From positions 1-14,198 of the forward strand of contig CAMBYR010000028.1 of the NCBI GenBank assembly GCA_945872375.1: DNA of 14,198 nt. The letters are read 5' to 3'. The DNA is from an uncultured Blautia sp. (lineage in GTDB: Bacteria; Bacillota; Clostridia; Lachnospirales; Lachnospiraceae). Positions 6,401 through 13,904 of this stretch are shown here, piece by piece (the stretch's first letter is position 1; each line of letters begins with the position of its first letter). A model generated the notes under the pieces. The model had not been told where the DNA came from. It did not search any database and saw only the letters and a program-made list of their open reading frames with translations. The translations under genes and the position numbers were made by a program.

Positions 6401-7146
6401 TTCAGTGCCTCCTCATAGAGATAGGGGCCTGTCGGGGAAAGACATAACTGTATGGCTTCCCGGACACACTCCTCCGCCTGCTCCAGCTCTTCCAGACAGG
6501 CCTTCCACAAAAAGATCATCCAGGCAGCCTCTTCTCCCTCCTTCGGATGATAGATCTCCAGGCAGTGAGAAAGCCACTGATCCGGATCAGGATGACTGAC
6601 GGCCGCCTCGTATACCTTCTGGATCAGATCACCGATGCCTTCATCGGTTTTTCCTGTGGAGTAGCTGTCCACAAAATCACGAAATCCCGCATCGCCCTTC
6701 TGATGGTGTTCTTCGATCAGTTCTTTCAGCACATCCTGACGAAGAAGCTTTAATTCTCCCTCATCTGCTGTCCGATACCCCGGATCCAGACCGATCAGAT
6801 GAAAATAATTCCGGATCACATAGGAACAGAAGCCATCAATGGTCGTGATCTGTGCCGTATGGATCAGTGTGATCTGCCTCTGAAGATGCTCGTTGTCCGG
6901 ATCCTCGTAAAGCGCCTGTTCGATCGCCCGGGAAATACGTTCCCGCATTTCACCGGCTGCTGCCCTGGTAAAGGTCATGATCAGCATCCGGTCAATGTCC
7001 ACCGGGTGGTCAGGATCCATGATCCTGCTCAGAATGCGCTGCACCAGAACGGCTGTTTTACCGGAACCTGCGGCCGCACTGACCAGAATGTTCCTGTCTC
7101 TCAGGGAGATGACCTTCTGCTGTTCCTCCGTCCACTGTACACCCAT
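3442..7146 (-). CDS. addA: ATP-dependent helicase/nuclease subunit A (AddA)
   Basis: The product has 1234 residues from the chosen start (Bacillus AddA: about 1230). AddA is the helicase-nuclease half of AddAB, which unwinds and resects double-strand breaks until Chi and then loads RecA. UvrD-family motifs are intact: Walker A AAAGSGKT (24-31), motif II DEYQDSN (399-405), motif III VGDVKQSIYRFR (428-439), TIHKSKGLEF (792-801) and the motif VI region RVLYVAMTRAKEKL (about 864-877). The C-terminal RecB-type nuclease carries AYHRLMECL, GIIDAYF (Asp1167) and DYKTDR (Asp1180, Lys1182). The start at 7144-7146 lies 1 nt after the addB stop and has GAGGTG 7 nt upstream. An in-frame ATG at 7186-7188 lacks a ribosome binding site and would overlap addB by 41 bp, so I reject it. 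It is the last gene of the addBA operon. Confidence 0.96.
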   Translation of the reverse strand: MGVQWTEEQQKVISLRDRNILVSAAAGSGKTAVLVQRILSRIMDPDHPVDIDRMLIMTFTRAAAGEMRERISRAIEQALYEDPDNEHLQRQITLIHTAQITTIDGFCSYVIRNYFHLIGLDPGYRTADEGELKLLRQDVLKELIEEHHQKGDAGFRDFVDSYSTGKTDEGIGDLIQKVYEAAVSHPDPDQWLSHCLEIYHPKEGEEAAWMIFLWKACLEELEQAEECVREAIQLCLSPTGPYLYEEALNSDLETIRILSRHVEERQYDAIREILENLSFARLSAKKMPDADERTKEQVKALREEAKEILKNLGKQYFAWKEQDLSGLMEAAGKPLEVLVELVREFRQRFAEKKRDKNVLDFTDMEHMALQILMEKKGDTFQMTQAARELSEKYDEVLVDEYQDSNLVQEYLTNCVSGWAKKQKNTFMVGDVKQSIYRFRLARPELFMGKYKSYTLNDSDEQRIDLHKNFRSRKEVLESVNYIFRQVMGSDLGGVDYDDAAALYPGAVFPEGQNKDFVRTEVLLIEKDGEELEDEASRQTSRELEAMTIAQEIRRMMEHESILDKETGVYRPVEYSDIAILLRTASGWADVFAEVLASQGIPAYTASRTGYFSAVEVVTILNFLRICDNPLQDIPLTSVLRSPIVGCSAQELAEIRLEHSRGPLYDSVLNYVQDGQIVLFPEESPKEELKEKLRQFLTLLEHVRELASWTPIHEVILYVLEVTGYGNYVRALPGGEQRSANLRMLVEKAMEYEKTSYRGLFNFVRYIENLQKYEVDFGEVNLSGGTSAVQIMTIHKSKGLEFPIVFAAGMGKQFNFQDINAGLLVHPDLGFGADAVFPEKRVICSTLYKQLIRRELLKESLGEELRVLYVAMTRAKEKLILTGTAGKLEKLAVKLSGFGEKEEVLLPAGTRLRAKNFWDFVLPSLARHRCMDEFYQAYGIFPKRQKDLYQDAADFDFHVVTALELAGEEVRKQAGDQMQEEFLKNWDENQTADPRIREAIEERFSFQYPYWYRKEIPVKVSVSELKKREFSGGSEKEEALFFEPDLVPLIPRFASEQTEETFRGAARGTAYHRLMECLDYGRMSSKEEIREQKAALVLQNKMSQQEADCIREKDILDFAKSTLGRRMQKASAKGALFREQPFVISTEASRINPAWPSEEPVLVQGIIDAYFQEEEELILVDYKTDRVMPGEEQRLIDLYHIQLEEYAEALERMLKKSVTEIYIYSFTLGKVLELK

Positions 7147-7147
7147 T

Positions 7148-10100
7148 TCACTGCACCTCACTTTCCATAGCCTTCCAGAGTTCTTCATCGGAAAAGTTTT
7201 TCAGCCTGCGATATGTAAAACCGGGCATCTTTTTGTCAAATCCGCATACACTCTGATAAGGGCACCAGGTACAGGCATTTTTGCTGCCCAGTTCATAGGG
7301 CGCGATCTCTGCCTGCCCCTCCAGGATCGCCTCCTGAATACCTGCTATTTTTTTCTTCACATAGGCATTCAGAATCCGGAATTGCTCTTCTGTGGCAACC
7401 GACGAGGATTTCCGAAAGCTTCCGTCCCTGTTAAAGGAGACCGGAACAGAGCATCCCGTTCTGTCCATTTTTCTGACCACATCCGGTTCCGCCTTTACAA
7501 GACCATTCATCTTCAGTTCCTTCAGAATCTCTTTTGTCACCTGCTCCACATCCGCTTCTGCCTTTTCCCTCACCATGGGATCCTTCACATTGTAATAAAA
7601 GATTCCCGCCGGCTCCACGTTCTTGTCCGGATATTTTTTCCGTTCCACCTGCATGGCAGCATCCAGATAAATCAGAAGCTGAAGCTGGAGTCCGTGATAG
7701 GTCGCTACCAGATCAAACGACGTGTTTCCCGTTTTATAATCGATGATCTTTACCAGTACACGGTTTTCTTCTTCCAGCACATCTACCCTGTCGATCCTGC
7801 CGCCTCCAAAAGCCACTTCAAAGCCTTCCGGCTGAAAATCGCCTTCTTTCAGCTGCTGCTGTAAAGCCCAGAGTGTTCTTTTTAAAATGCGGCGGGTTCG
7901 CTCGATCATATACAGATTTCTTGCACTGCTCTGGAGAATGGTGTTCCCGTAATCCAAGGCGATCCTGTCCAGACAGACATCTGCCAGGCGATCCCTGTCC
8001 TGATCCTCAAGGGTCTTCCAGTCCAGCTGTTCCCGGCGAACCTCTACGGCAAAATCCTCCAGTGCCTGATGAATAATATTTCCCATATCCATGGGACGAA
8101 ATTCATACTGTGCCCGTTCCGTGATCTGCAGTCCATACCGGAGAAAATGCGCAAAAGCACAGGTGGAAAACCGTTCCAGCCTTGTCGCACTGTAGGGAGA
8201 GATTTCCCCGTACAGCACCTTCGCCACGCTTTTGCTGATGATATCCACCGGTTTTCTGTAAAAAGAAGCATCCACCAGTCTCTTCACCACAGGACGATAA
8301 ATGGGACTTCTCAGATACCAGCTATATAATTCCCGAAAAACAGGGTCTGTCCCGCCTTTTGCCAGCCCATCCAGAAAATAATCCAGGCTGGTGCCCGGTG
8401 CTTCCAGCGCCTCCATAGGATCCTCCCATTCACCTGCTTCCTGAAGGCAGAGTCCCGGGTACAGATCCGTCATCGTTCCGATGAGATAGGCCGGACGCAG
8501 GGCCTCGCCGCTTCCGCCGGAGCGGCTGTAGGACAGACAGAGGTGTTCACTGGGCTTTGTCAGATTCAGATACAGATAAAAACGCTGGATATTCATCTGC
8601 TCCCTTGGTGTAGGTGCCAGCTCAATTCCCTGGCCTTCAAAAAAGTCGCGGTCCATTTCGGTGAGTATTCCGCCCTTGTCCGTATTCTTCGGAATACTTC
8701 CCTCATTAACTCCCACAAAGAACAGGGCTCGGACGGCCTTCAGCCGTGTTCGTTCCATATCTCCGATCAGAATCTGATCCATGCTGGGGGGAATCAGCGC
8801 CACCTCCGCTTCTGACAGCCCCGTTTCCAGAAGCTGCTGAAATTCCCGTCTGCTCACCGTTTCTTCTCCCAGGATCTCCACCATTTTGTCCAGAAGCTCC
8901 ATGATGATGCCATAGATCTGCGCATATTCCTTTTCCATTGCCTTATTCCCGGCTTCGGAAAATTTCTGTTCCCGTTCCTTCAGCTTTTCCTGAATTCTGC
9001 TTTTCACAATGAAAGAATACAGGCTTTTGCAGAATTCTCCGACCGTTCGTTTTCCCCCGGAAAAGCCTTCCTGCAGATCACTGATCTCCTCCAGGAACCG
9101 CTGCCGCAGCCCGTTCAGTTCTCCTATGGTCTCCGGCTCCATCCCCTGATAGATCCGCACCCATTTTTCTTTCCAGCGGCCTGCTCCACGAATTCCCAGA
9201 GCAACCACATAGTTTTCCAGACGGTCTGTTTCTTCTCTTGTAAGATCAGACATCCCGCAGCGCAGATACCGAAAGACACTTTCATAGGACATTCCCTGCA
9301 CCGTCATGTCCACGGCAGAACGCAGATATTCCACAAACGGATTCATGAGAACGGTATGCTTTTCATCCACAAAATACGGAACGCCGGCACCGGAAAAGGC
9401 CTGTCCTGCCAGACTTGCATACTCTTCCAGATTTCCGGTGATCACCGCGATCTCTCCGTAGCGATATCCCTTTTCCCGTACAAGCCGGGAAATTCTGCGC
9501 GCCGCTTCCTCCATTTCCTTCAAAGGATTTGCAGCGGAAAAAATCTGAATTTCTTCCTGGGGCTGTTCATAAACCCTTCTCCGGTACCGAAACAGGTTCC
9601 GTTCCAGAAATCCAAGGGCCGGTGAGCCAGAAAAGCGTGATTTCTGATTTCCCCTGATCCACACAGGTTCTTCGGCACCTCCGGCCATTTCCGTCAGAGT
9701 ACAGACCATCTTCCGGCTCATATAAAACAGCTGGTGAGGCTTTCCGGGCGTAAAAGGATTTTCTCTCTCATCCATGGTCACCGTCACAAATACTCTGCTG
9801 CAGAGCCTGAAAAGCTCCTGGACCACTCTGTTCTGAATGGGGGTAAAACCGGTAAACCCATCCAGAAGCATGACGCTTCCCCGTATTTTTTCAGACTTCG
9901 GAAGTACCTCCAGCAGAACATCCAGAACTTCCTCACCCGTCATATAATGACCGGACAGATACTCCCGAAATGCCCTGTAAAGGGTACTCACATCAGCGAG
10001 CTTCATGGCAAGCAGCTTTTGGTTTTCCGCCTGCTTCAGCATCTGATCCAGCTCTTCTTCCCGTACATCATACTGCATAAACTCTGAAATCAGAGATTTC

Positions 10101-10465
10101 ACCTCGTCCAGATACCCCGGCTTGTTCATCTGATTTCCCAGATAAGGCAGTTCTTTTTTATGGATCTGCACCATTTTCTGCAGCACCATGCTTTTCCCGG
10201 TTTCCTCCAGAAGTTTCCGGCTGTCTCCCCCGGTCTCCTCGAAAACCCGGTATGCCAGACGGTCAAAGCTCAGAATGTCAATATTCAGAATTCCATGTCC
10301 CGGATGCATTTCCACCAGAGTTTTCTGGGTCTGCATGGTAAACTGCTCCGGAACAATGACATAATACCGTTTTTCCGGATGGGCCATGGCCTCCCGGATG
10401 ATCGTCTGATATGCGTAATGGGACTTTCCGGCGCCCGAACTTCCGATAATAAACTGCAGTGACAT
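7148..10465 (-). CDS. addB: ATP-dependent nuclease subunit B (AddB)
   Basis: The product has 1105 residues (family about 1100-1170). AddB is the second AddAB subunit: it cuts the 5'-ended strand and helps recognise Chi. It has an N-terminal Walker A, GSSGAGKS (8-15), in an otherwise helicase-like but non-unwinding domain. The C-terminal nuclease shows RIDRVD followed by IIDYKTGN (Asp909, Lys911). Four cysteines that clasp a 4Fe-4S cluster in the family are all present: Cys769 in STCAFAHF, and Cys1065, Cys1068 and Cys1074 in CTWCPYQSVC, with the family spacing. The ribosome binding site GGAGG is 6 nt before the ATG. It is the first gene of a leftward addB-addA operon and divergent from the membrane protein gene at 10610. 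The subunit looks fully functional. Confidence 0.95.
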   Translation of the reverse strand: MSLQFIIGSSGAGKSHYAYQTIIREAMAHPEKRYYVIVPEQFTMQTQKTLVEMHPGHGILNIDILSFDRLAYRVFEETGGDSRKLLEETGKSMVLQKMVQIHKKELPYLGNQMNKPGYLDEVKSLISEFMQYDVREEELDQMLKQAENQKLLAMKLADVSTLYRAFREYLSGHYMTGEEVLDVLLEVLPKSEKIRGSVMLLDGFTGFTPIQNRVVQELFRLCSRVFVTVTMDERENPFTPGKPHQLFYMSRKMVCTLTEMAGGAEEPVWIRGNQKSRFSGSPALGFLERNLFRYRRRVYEQPQEEIQIFSAANPLKEMEEAARRISRLVREKGYRYGEIAVITGNLEEYASLAGQAFSGAGVPYFVDEKHTVLMNPFVEYLRSAVDMTVQGMSYESVFRYLRCGMSDLTREETDRLENYVVALGIRGAGRWKEKWVRIYQGMEPETIGELNGLRQRFLEEISDLQEGFSGGKRTVGEFCKSLYSFIVKSRIQEKLKEREQKFSEAGNKAMEKEYAQIYGIIMELLDKMVEILGEETVSRREFQQLLETGLSEAEVALIPPSMDQILIGDMERTRLKAVRALFFVGVNEGSIPKNTDKGGILTEMDRDFFEGQGIELAPTPREQMNIQRFYLYLNLTKPSEHLCLSYSRSGGSGEALRPAYLIGTMTDLYPGLCLQEAGEWEDPMEALEAPGTSLDYFLDGLAKGGTDPVFRELYSWYLRSPIYRPVVKRLVDASFYRKPVDIISKSVAKVLYGEISPYSATRLERFSTCAFAHFLRYGLQITERAQYEFRPMDMGNIIHQALEDFAVEVRREQLDWKTLEDQDRDRLADVCLDRIALDYGNTILQSSARNLYMIERTRRILKRTLWALQQQLKEGDFQPEGFEVAFGGGRIDRVDVLEEENRVLVKIIDYKTGNTSFDLVATYHGLQLQLLIYLDAAMQVERKKYPDKNVEPAGIFYYNVKDPMVREKAEADVEQVTKEILKELKMNGLVKAEPDVVRKMDRTGCSVPVSFNRDGSFRKSSSVATEEQFRILNAYVKKKIAGIQEAILEGQAEIAPYELGSKNACTWCPYQSVCGFDKKMPGFTYRRLKNFSDEELWKAMESEVQ

Positions 10466-10499
10466 GTATAACCTCCATCATGCATGAGCTTTTTCCTGA

Positions 10500-10505
10500 A
10501 TTATA
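10500..10505 (-). promoter_or_regulatory. Candidate -10 box of the addBA promoter
   Basis: The minus strand reads TATAAT here, about 35 nt before the addB ATG. No good -35 is seen 16-18 bp upstream (TGGAAT at 17 bp is poor). Of the 144 bp between addB and the divergent gene, this is the only clear signal apart from the two ribosome binding sites. Confidence 0.4.
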
Positions 10506-10609
10506 ACACGGGGGAAACAATTATTCCAGAGCGGCAATATCCCTCCCTGATGGTATATTTTTTCTTTCTCCGTAATAGGATATAGAAAACAGATCAGGAG
10601 GCGTGCGCC

Positions 10610-11047
10610 ATGAGTTCCAAAACAAAAATTATTGTTCTGCATATGAAAGAAGTGATCTATACCGCCATCTTTCTGCTCTTTGCCATCCTGTTGGGCATTC
10701 TTATCTTTTTCATGTTCGGTCCCGAAAAAAATAAGCCTGCCTCTTCGGATGAGGCAGGCTTGTATACACCGGGCGTTTATCGTTCCTCTGTTCAGTTAAG
10801 CGGCAATACATTTGACGTGGAGGTCACTGTGGATGCAGACAGGATCAAGTCCATTCAGCTTGTGAATCTAAGCGAAAGCACTGCTGCCATGTTTCCTCTG
10901 ATGAAGCCTGCACTGACTTCTCTTGCCAGCCAGATCTACGCTTCCCAGTCCCTGGAAAACCTTCAGTATTCTTCTGATCAGAAATATACCTCTCTTGTGC
11001 TGATGGATGCCATCAGAGCAGCCGTCAGCAAGGCAGAGGTAAAATAA
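10610..11047 (+). CDS. Single-pass membrane protein with degenerate FMN-binding-like domain
   Basis: The product has 145 residues. A short N-terminus is followed by one membrane segment (about 14-37), then a polar linker (38-50). The outward domain (51-143) follows the FMN_bind pattern: PGVYRSSV, VEVTVDADRIKSIQLV, a helical part, then YTSLVLMDAIRAAVSKA. The covalent-flavin motif of this family, Dxx(S/T)GAT, is not kept: the equivalent stretch reads SSDQKYTS (121-128), with Lys125 at the acceptor threonine. Covalent FMN attachment is therefore unlikely, and any role would be non-covalent binding or a structural one. The assignment rests on pattern recognition and is tentative. AGGAGG lies 8 nt before the ATG. 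The gene is divergent from addB and ends 6 nt before the convergent nadE stop. It also contains a minus-strand terminator (10725-10761). Confidence 0.7.
   Translation: MSSKTKIIVLHMKEVIYTAIFLLFAILLGILIFFMFGPEKNKPASSDEAGLYTPGVYRSSVQLSGNTFDVEVTVDADRIKSIQLVNLSESTAAMFPLMKPALTSLASQIYASQSLENLQYSSDQKYTSLVLMDAIRAAVSKAEVK
10725..10761 (-). terminator. Intrinsic terminator for the nadE group, inside the convergent gene
   Basis: AAGCCTGCCTC (10733-10743) pairs perfectly with GAGGCAGGCTT (10751-10761) around a 7-nt loop. On the minus strand the 11-bp GC-rich stem is followed by TTATTTTTTT (complement of 10725-10734), a textbook intrinsic terminator for leftward transcription. On the plus strand no T-tract follows, so it should not stop the host gene. 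It lies about 290 bp beyond the nadE stop, in the linker codons of the membrane protein. Confidence 0.8.
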
Positions 11048-11053
11048 TGAAGA

Positions 11054-12976
11054 TCAAAGAGCTTCGATCTCGTCCAGCCAGTGTTTCGCACAGGCATCAC
11101 TGGGCATACGGAGATCTCCTCTTGGAGATACTGCCACACTTCCGACCTTCGGTCCATCCGGCAGACAGGAACGTTTAAACTGCTGCTGGAAAAATCTGCG
11201 GTAAAATGTTTTCAGCCATTTCAGAATGGTTTCTCTGTCATATTCTCCTGCAAACGCATACTGTGCGAGACGGAAAATCTTTTCCGGCGGGAAGGTCCAG
11301 CGCAGCATGTAATACAGGAAGAAATCGTGCAGCTCATAAGGACCCACCAGATCCTCTGTCTTCTGGGAGATCACACCATCCTTCGGCGGCAGAAGTTCCG
11401 GGCTGACCGGAGTATCCAGAATGTCCAGAAGTACCTCGCTGAGTTTTTCATCTCCGCAGGTATCGGCGTAATATCGTACCAGATGGCGCACCAGAGTTTT
11501 GGGAACAGACGCATTTACGCCGTACATGGACATATGATCCCCATTGTAGGTAGCCCATCCAAGAGCCAGCTCCGAAAGATCTCCGGTTCCGATTACGATT
11601 CCGCCGGACTGATTGGCAATATCCATCAGGATCTGGGTCCGCTCTCTTGCCTGGCTGTTTTCGTAGGTAACATCATGAACCTCGGGATCATGAGCGATAT
11701 CACGGAAATGTACGTTTACAGCCTCCCGGATATTCACCTCTTTTAAAGTGGTTCCCAGACGCTGACTTAACACGCAGGCATTGTTGTAGGTTCTGTCTGT
11801 GGTTCCGAAGCAGGGCATCGTCACAGCCGTAATCATGCTTCTGTCCATTCCAAGGAGGTCGAACGCACGGACTGTAACCAGAAGGGCCAGCGTGGAATCC
11901 AGACCTCCGGAGAGTCCGATCACCGCATTTCGCCCGTGAATATGAGCCAGACGTTTTTTCAGGCCCATGGCCTGAATGTTCAGGATCTCATCACAGCGTC
12001 TGTCGCGCTCCTCCTTTCCTCCCGGCACAAAGGGACGGGAAGATATCCTTCCGGTGAGAACCGTTTCCTTTACAGAAAGATCAAATCCGATCTCCTGATA
12101 GCTGTCCGAATTTTCTTCCGAGGCAAAATGAAAGGTAGTCATCCTCCTCCGTTCATTTGCCAGTTTCCGTACATCGACTTCCGCGCAGGTAATTCCGTTG
12201 ACAAAACGGGGGCTTTCCGCCAGTACCGTTCCATTTTCCGCGATGAGATTCTGTCCGCCGAATACGACATCCTGGGTGGATTCCCCTTCTCCTGCCGTCG
12301 CATAAATATATCCGCAGATCAGTCGTCCCGACTGGCCGCTTACCAGGCTTCTTCTGTACGAATCCTTTCCTACCACTTCATCACTGGCAGACAGGTTCAC
12401 CAGCAGGGAAGCCCCATGAAATACGTGTTCCACGCCAGGAGGATTCGGTGCCCAGAGATCCTCACAGATTTCCACGCCCACCTTCAGTTCCGGAATCTGT
12501 CTGCAGGAAAACAGCAGCTTCCGTGAAAACGGAACACTCACCTTTTCATTCAGCATCAGAATTCCCTGTGTGTCTGCACCGGAAGCAAAATACCGCTGTT
12601 CATAAAATTCATTGTAATTGGGAAGATGGGTTTTCGGCACGATTCCCAGGATCTTTCCATGGGAGACTGCTGCAGCTCCATTATAAAGCTTTCCGCCGTA
12701 TTCTGCCGGAAGACCCACAAACAGCAGGGCATCCAGTTCTGCTGTTTCCGCTGCAATTCTGAAAAGCTGTTCTTTTGCCTGATTCAGCAGAAGCTCCTGC
12801 CAGAACAGGTCTCCGCAGGTATAGGCGGTAATCCCCAGTTCCGGTGTTACAATGATTTTTGCCCCCTGTTTCGCTGCTTCCGCTGCACTGCGGATTATTT
12901 CTGAGGCATTGTAGTCACAATCTGCCACCCGGACATTCGGTGTACAGGCAGCCACTTTGATAAATCCGTCTTTCAT
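11054..12976 (-). CDS. nadE: Glutamine-dependent NAD+ synthetase
   Basis: The product has 640 residues, the length of the two-domain enzyme. It makes NAD+ from deamido-NAD+, ATP and glutamine, the last step of NAD biosynthesis in the cytosol. The N-terminal nitrilase-type amidase domain (about 1-280) shows the Glu-Lys-Cys triad: Glu46 in TPELGIT, Lys115 in PKTHLPN and Cys171 in VEICEDLW. Ammonia would be channelled to the C-terminal synthetase domain, which carries the pyrophosphate-binding loop SGGLDST (356-362) and the downstream GTGDLSELALGWATYNGDH-type motif. It starts 19 nt after hslO on the same strand, with AAAGGA upstream, so co-transcription is likely. The stop is 6 nt from a convergent gene. 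The nearest hairpin (11051-11070) lacks a strong U-tract, so termination probably occurs at 10725-10761. Confidence 0.96.
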   Translation of the reverse strand: MKDGFIKVAACTPNVRVADCDYNASEIIRSAAEAAKQGAKIIVTPELGITAYTCGDLFWQELLLNQAKEQLFRIAAETAELDALLFVGLPAEYGGKLYNGAAAVSHGKILGIVPKTHLPNYNEFYEQRYFASGADTQGILMLNEKVSVPFSRKLLFSCRQIPELKVGVEICEDLWAPNPPGVEHVFHGASLLVNLSASDEVVGKDSYRRSLVSGQSGRLICGYIYATAGEGESTQDVVFGGQNLIAENGTVLAESPRFVNGITCAEVDVRKLANERRRMTTFHFASEENSDSYQEIGFDLSVKETVLTGRISSRPFVPGGKEERDRRCDEILNIQAMGLKKRLAHIHGRNAVIGLSGGLDSTLALLVTVRAFDLLGMDRSMITAVTMPCFGTTDRTYNNACVLSQRLGTTLKEVNIREAVNVHFRDIAHDPEVHDVTYENSQARERTQILMDIANQSGGIVIGTGDLSELALGWATYNGDHMSMYGVNASVPKTLVRHLVRYYADTCGDEKLSEVLLDILDTPVSPELLPPKDGVISQKTEDLVGPYELHDFFLYYMLRWTFPPEKIFRLAQYAFAGEYDRETILKWLKTFYRRFFQQQFKRSCLPDGPKVGSVAVSPRGDLRMPSDACAKHWLDEIEAL

Positions 12977-12995
12977 GGCCTTTTCCTTTCTATGA

Positions 12996-13883
12996 TCACT
13001 TTCCTGACTTACATTTCCGAAGAATTTCCTTCAGCTCTTCCACACTGAACACATAATTGGTGTTGCAGAAATGACAGTTGAGCTCCACTTCTTTTCCTTC
13101 CTGGATCAGCTCGTTCAGTTCCTTTCTTCCAATGCTGATCAGTGCTTTTTCCACCCGGCTCTTGCTGCAATTACAGTAAAATTCCGTGGGAATGCGTTCA
13201 CTGATCTCCAGGTCAAAGCCTTCCAGAACCTTTTCCAGCAGGCTTTCCGGCGTATGTCCCTCTTCCAGAAGGGTCGTGACGGAAGAAATATTCTGCACAT
13301 TTTTTTCCAGGCGGTCGATGACGGCCTCTTCTGCAAAAGGCATGACCTGAACAATAAATCCTCCTGCCTGACGAACCGTATTGTCTTTATTCATCAATAC
13401 GCCCAGCCCTACTGCCGAAGGTACCTGTTCGCTTGTGGCAAAATAATAGGTCAGATCTTCTGCGATCTCACTGGTCTGAAGAGCCACCTGTCCCATATAT
13501 GGTTCTTTCATGCCCATATCTTTAATGACATTCATAAATCCGACGCCGACAGCCCCTGCCACATCCAGTTTTCCTTTTGCATTGGCAGGAATGATTACAT
13601 TGGGATTTCCCACATAACCTTTCACTCTTCCTTTGGAATCTGCCGTTACGGTGATTCCGTTCAGCGGACCGCCTGCTTTGATCTGAAGGGTCAGGATATC
13701 ATTATCGCCCTTCATCATCACACCCATCATGGCGCCGCCTGTGAGAAGTCGTCCCAAAGCGGCAGTGGCCACCGGGCTGGTGTTATGATCCTTTCTTGCT
13801 GTTTCCACCACATCCGTGGTTACAGCGGCAAATGCACGTACCTGCTGGTTTGCCGCCATTGCTCTTACAATATAATCACTCAT
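12996..13883 (-). CDS. hslO: Redox-regulated chaperone Hsp33
   Basis: The product has 295 residues, as expected for Hsp33. This cytosolic holdase is activated when oxidation releases zinc from its four cysteines and the C-terminal region unfolds. The N-terminal domain begins MSDYIVRAMAANQQVRAFAA and continues through the family's TGGAMMGVMMKGDNDILTLQ region. The zinc switch is intact: CNC (Cys237, Cys239) and CHFC (Cys270, Cys273), matching the family CxC...CxxC arrangement. The start is supported by GAGGGAG about 5 nt upstream. It lies 21 nt after the stop of the methyltransferase remnant and 19 nt before nadE, in a leftward operon-like group. Confidence 0.96.
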   Translation of the reverse strand: MSDYIVRAMAANQQVRAFAAVTTDVVETARKDHNTSPVATAALGRLLTGGAMMGVMMKGDNDILTLQIKAGGPLNGITVTADSKGRVKGYVGNPNVIIPANAKGKLDVAGAVGVGFMNVIKDMGMKEPYMGQVALQTSEIAEDLTYYFATSEQVPSAVGLGVLMNKDNTVRQAGGFIVQVMPFAEEAVIDRLEKNVQNISSVTTLLEEGHTPESLLEKVLEGFDLEISERIPTEFYCNCSKSRVEKALISIGRKELNELIQEGKEVELNCHFCNTNYVFSVEELKEILRKCKSGK

Positions 13884-13904
13884 AGTTCTCCCTCTGTTTC
13901 TATC

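Noticed and set aside
6977..7864. Open frame of 295 codons on the plus strand
   Set aside because: It is antisense to the addA start and addB C-terminal nuclease/Fe-S region, and its composition is that of a mirrored frame.
11051..11070. Hairpin at the nadE stop as its terminator
   Set aside because: The stem is an AT-rich 8 bp with a G-U pair, and only TCATTATTTTA follows on the minus strand. The 10725-10761 hairpin is far stronger. I kept the latter and treat this one as at most a weak pause site.
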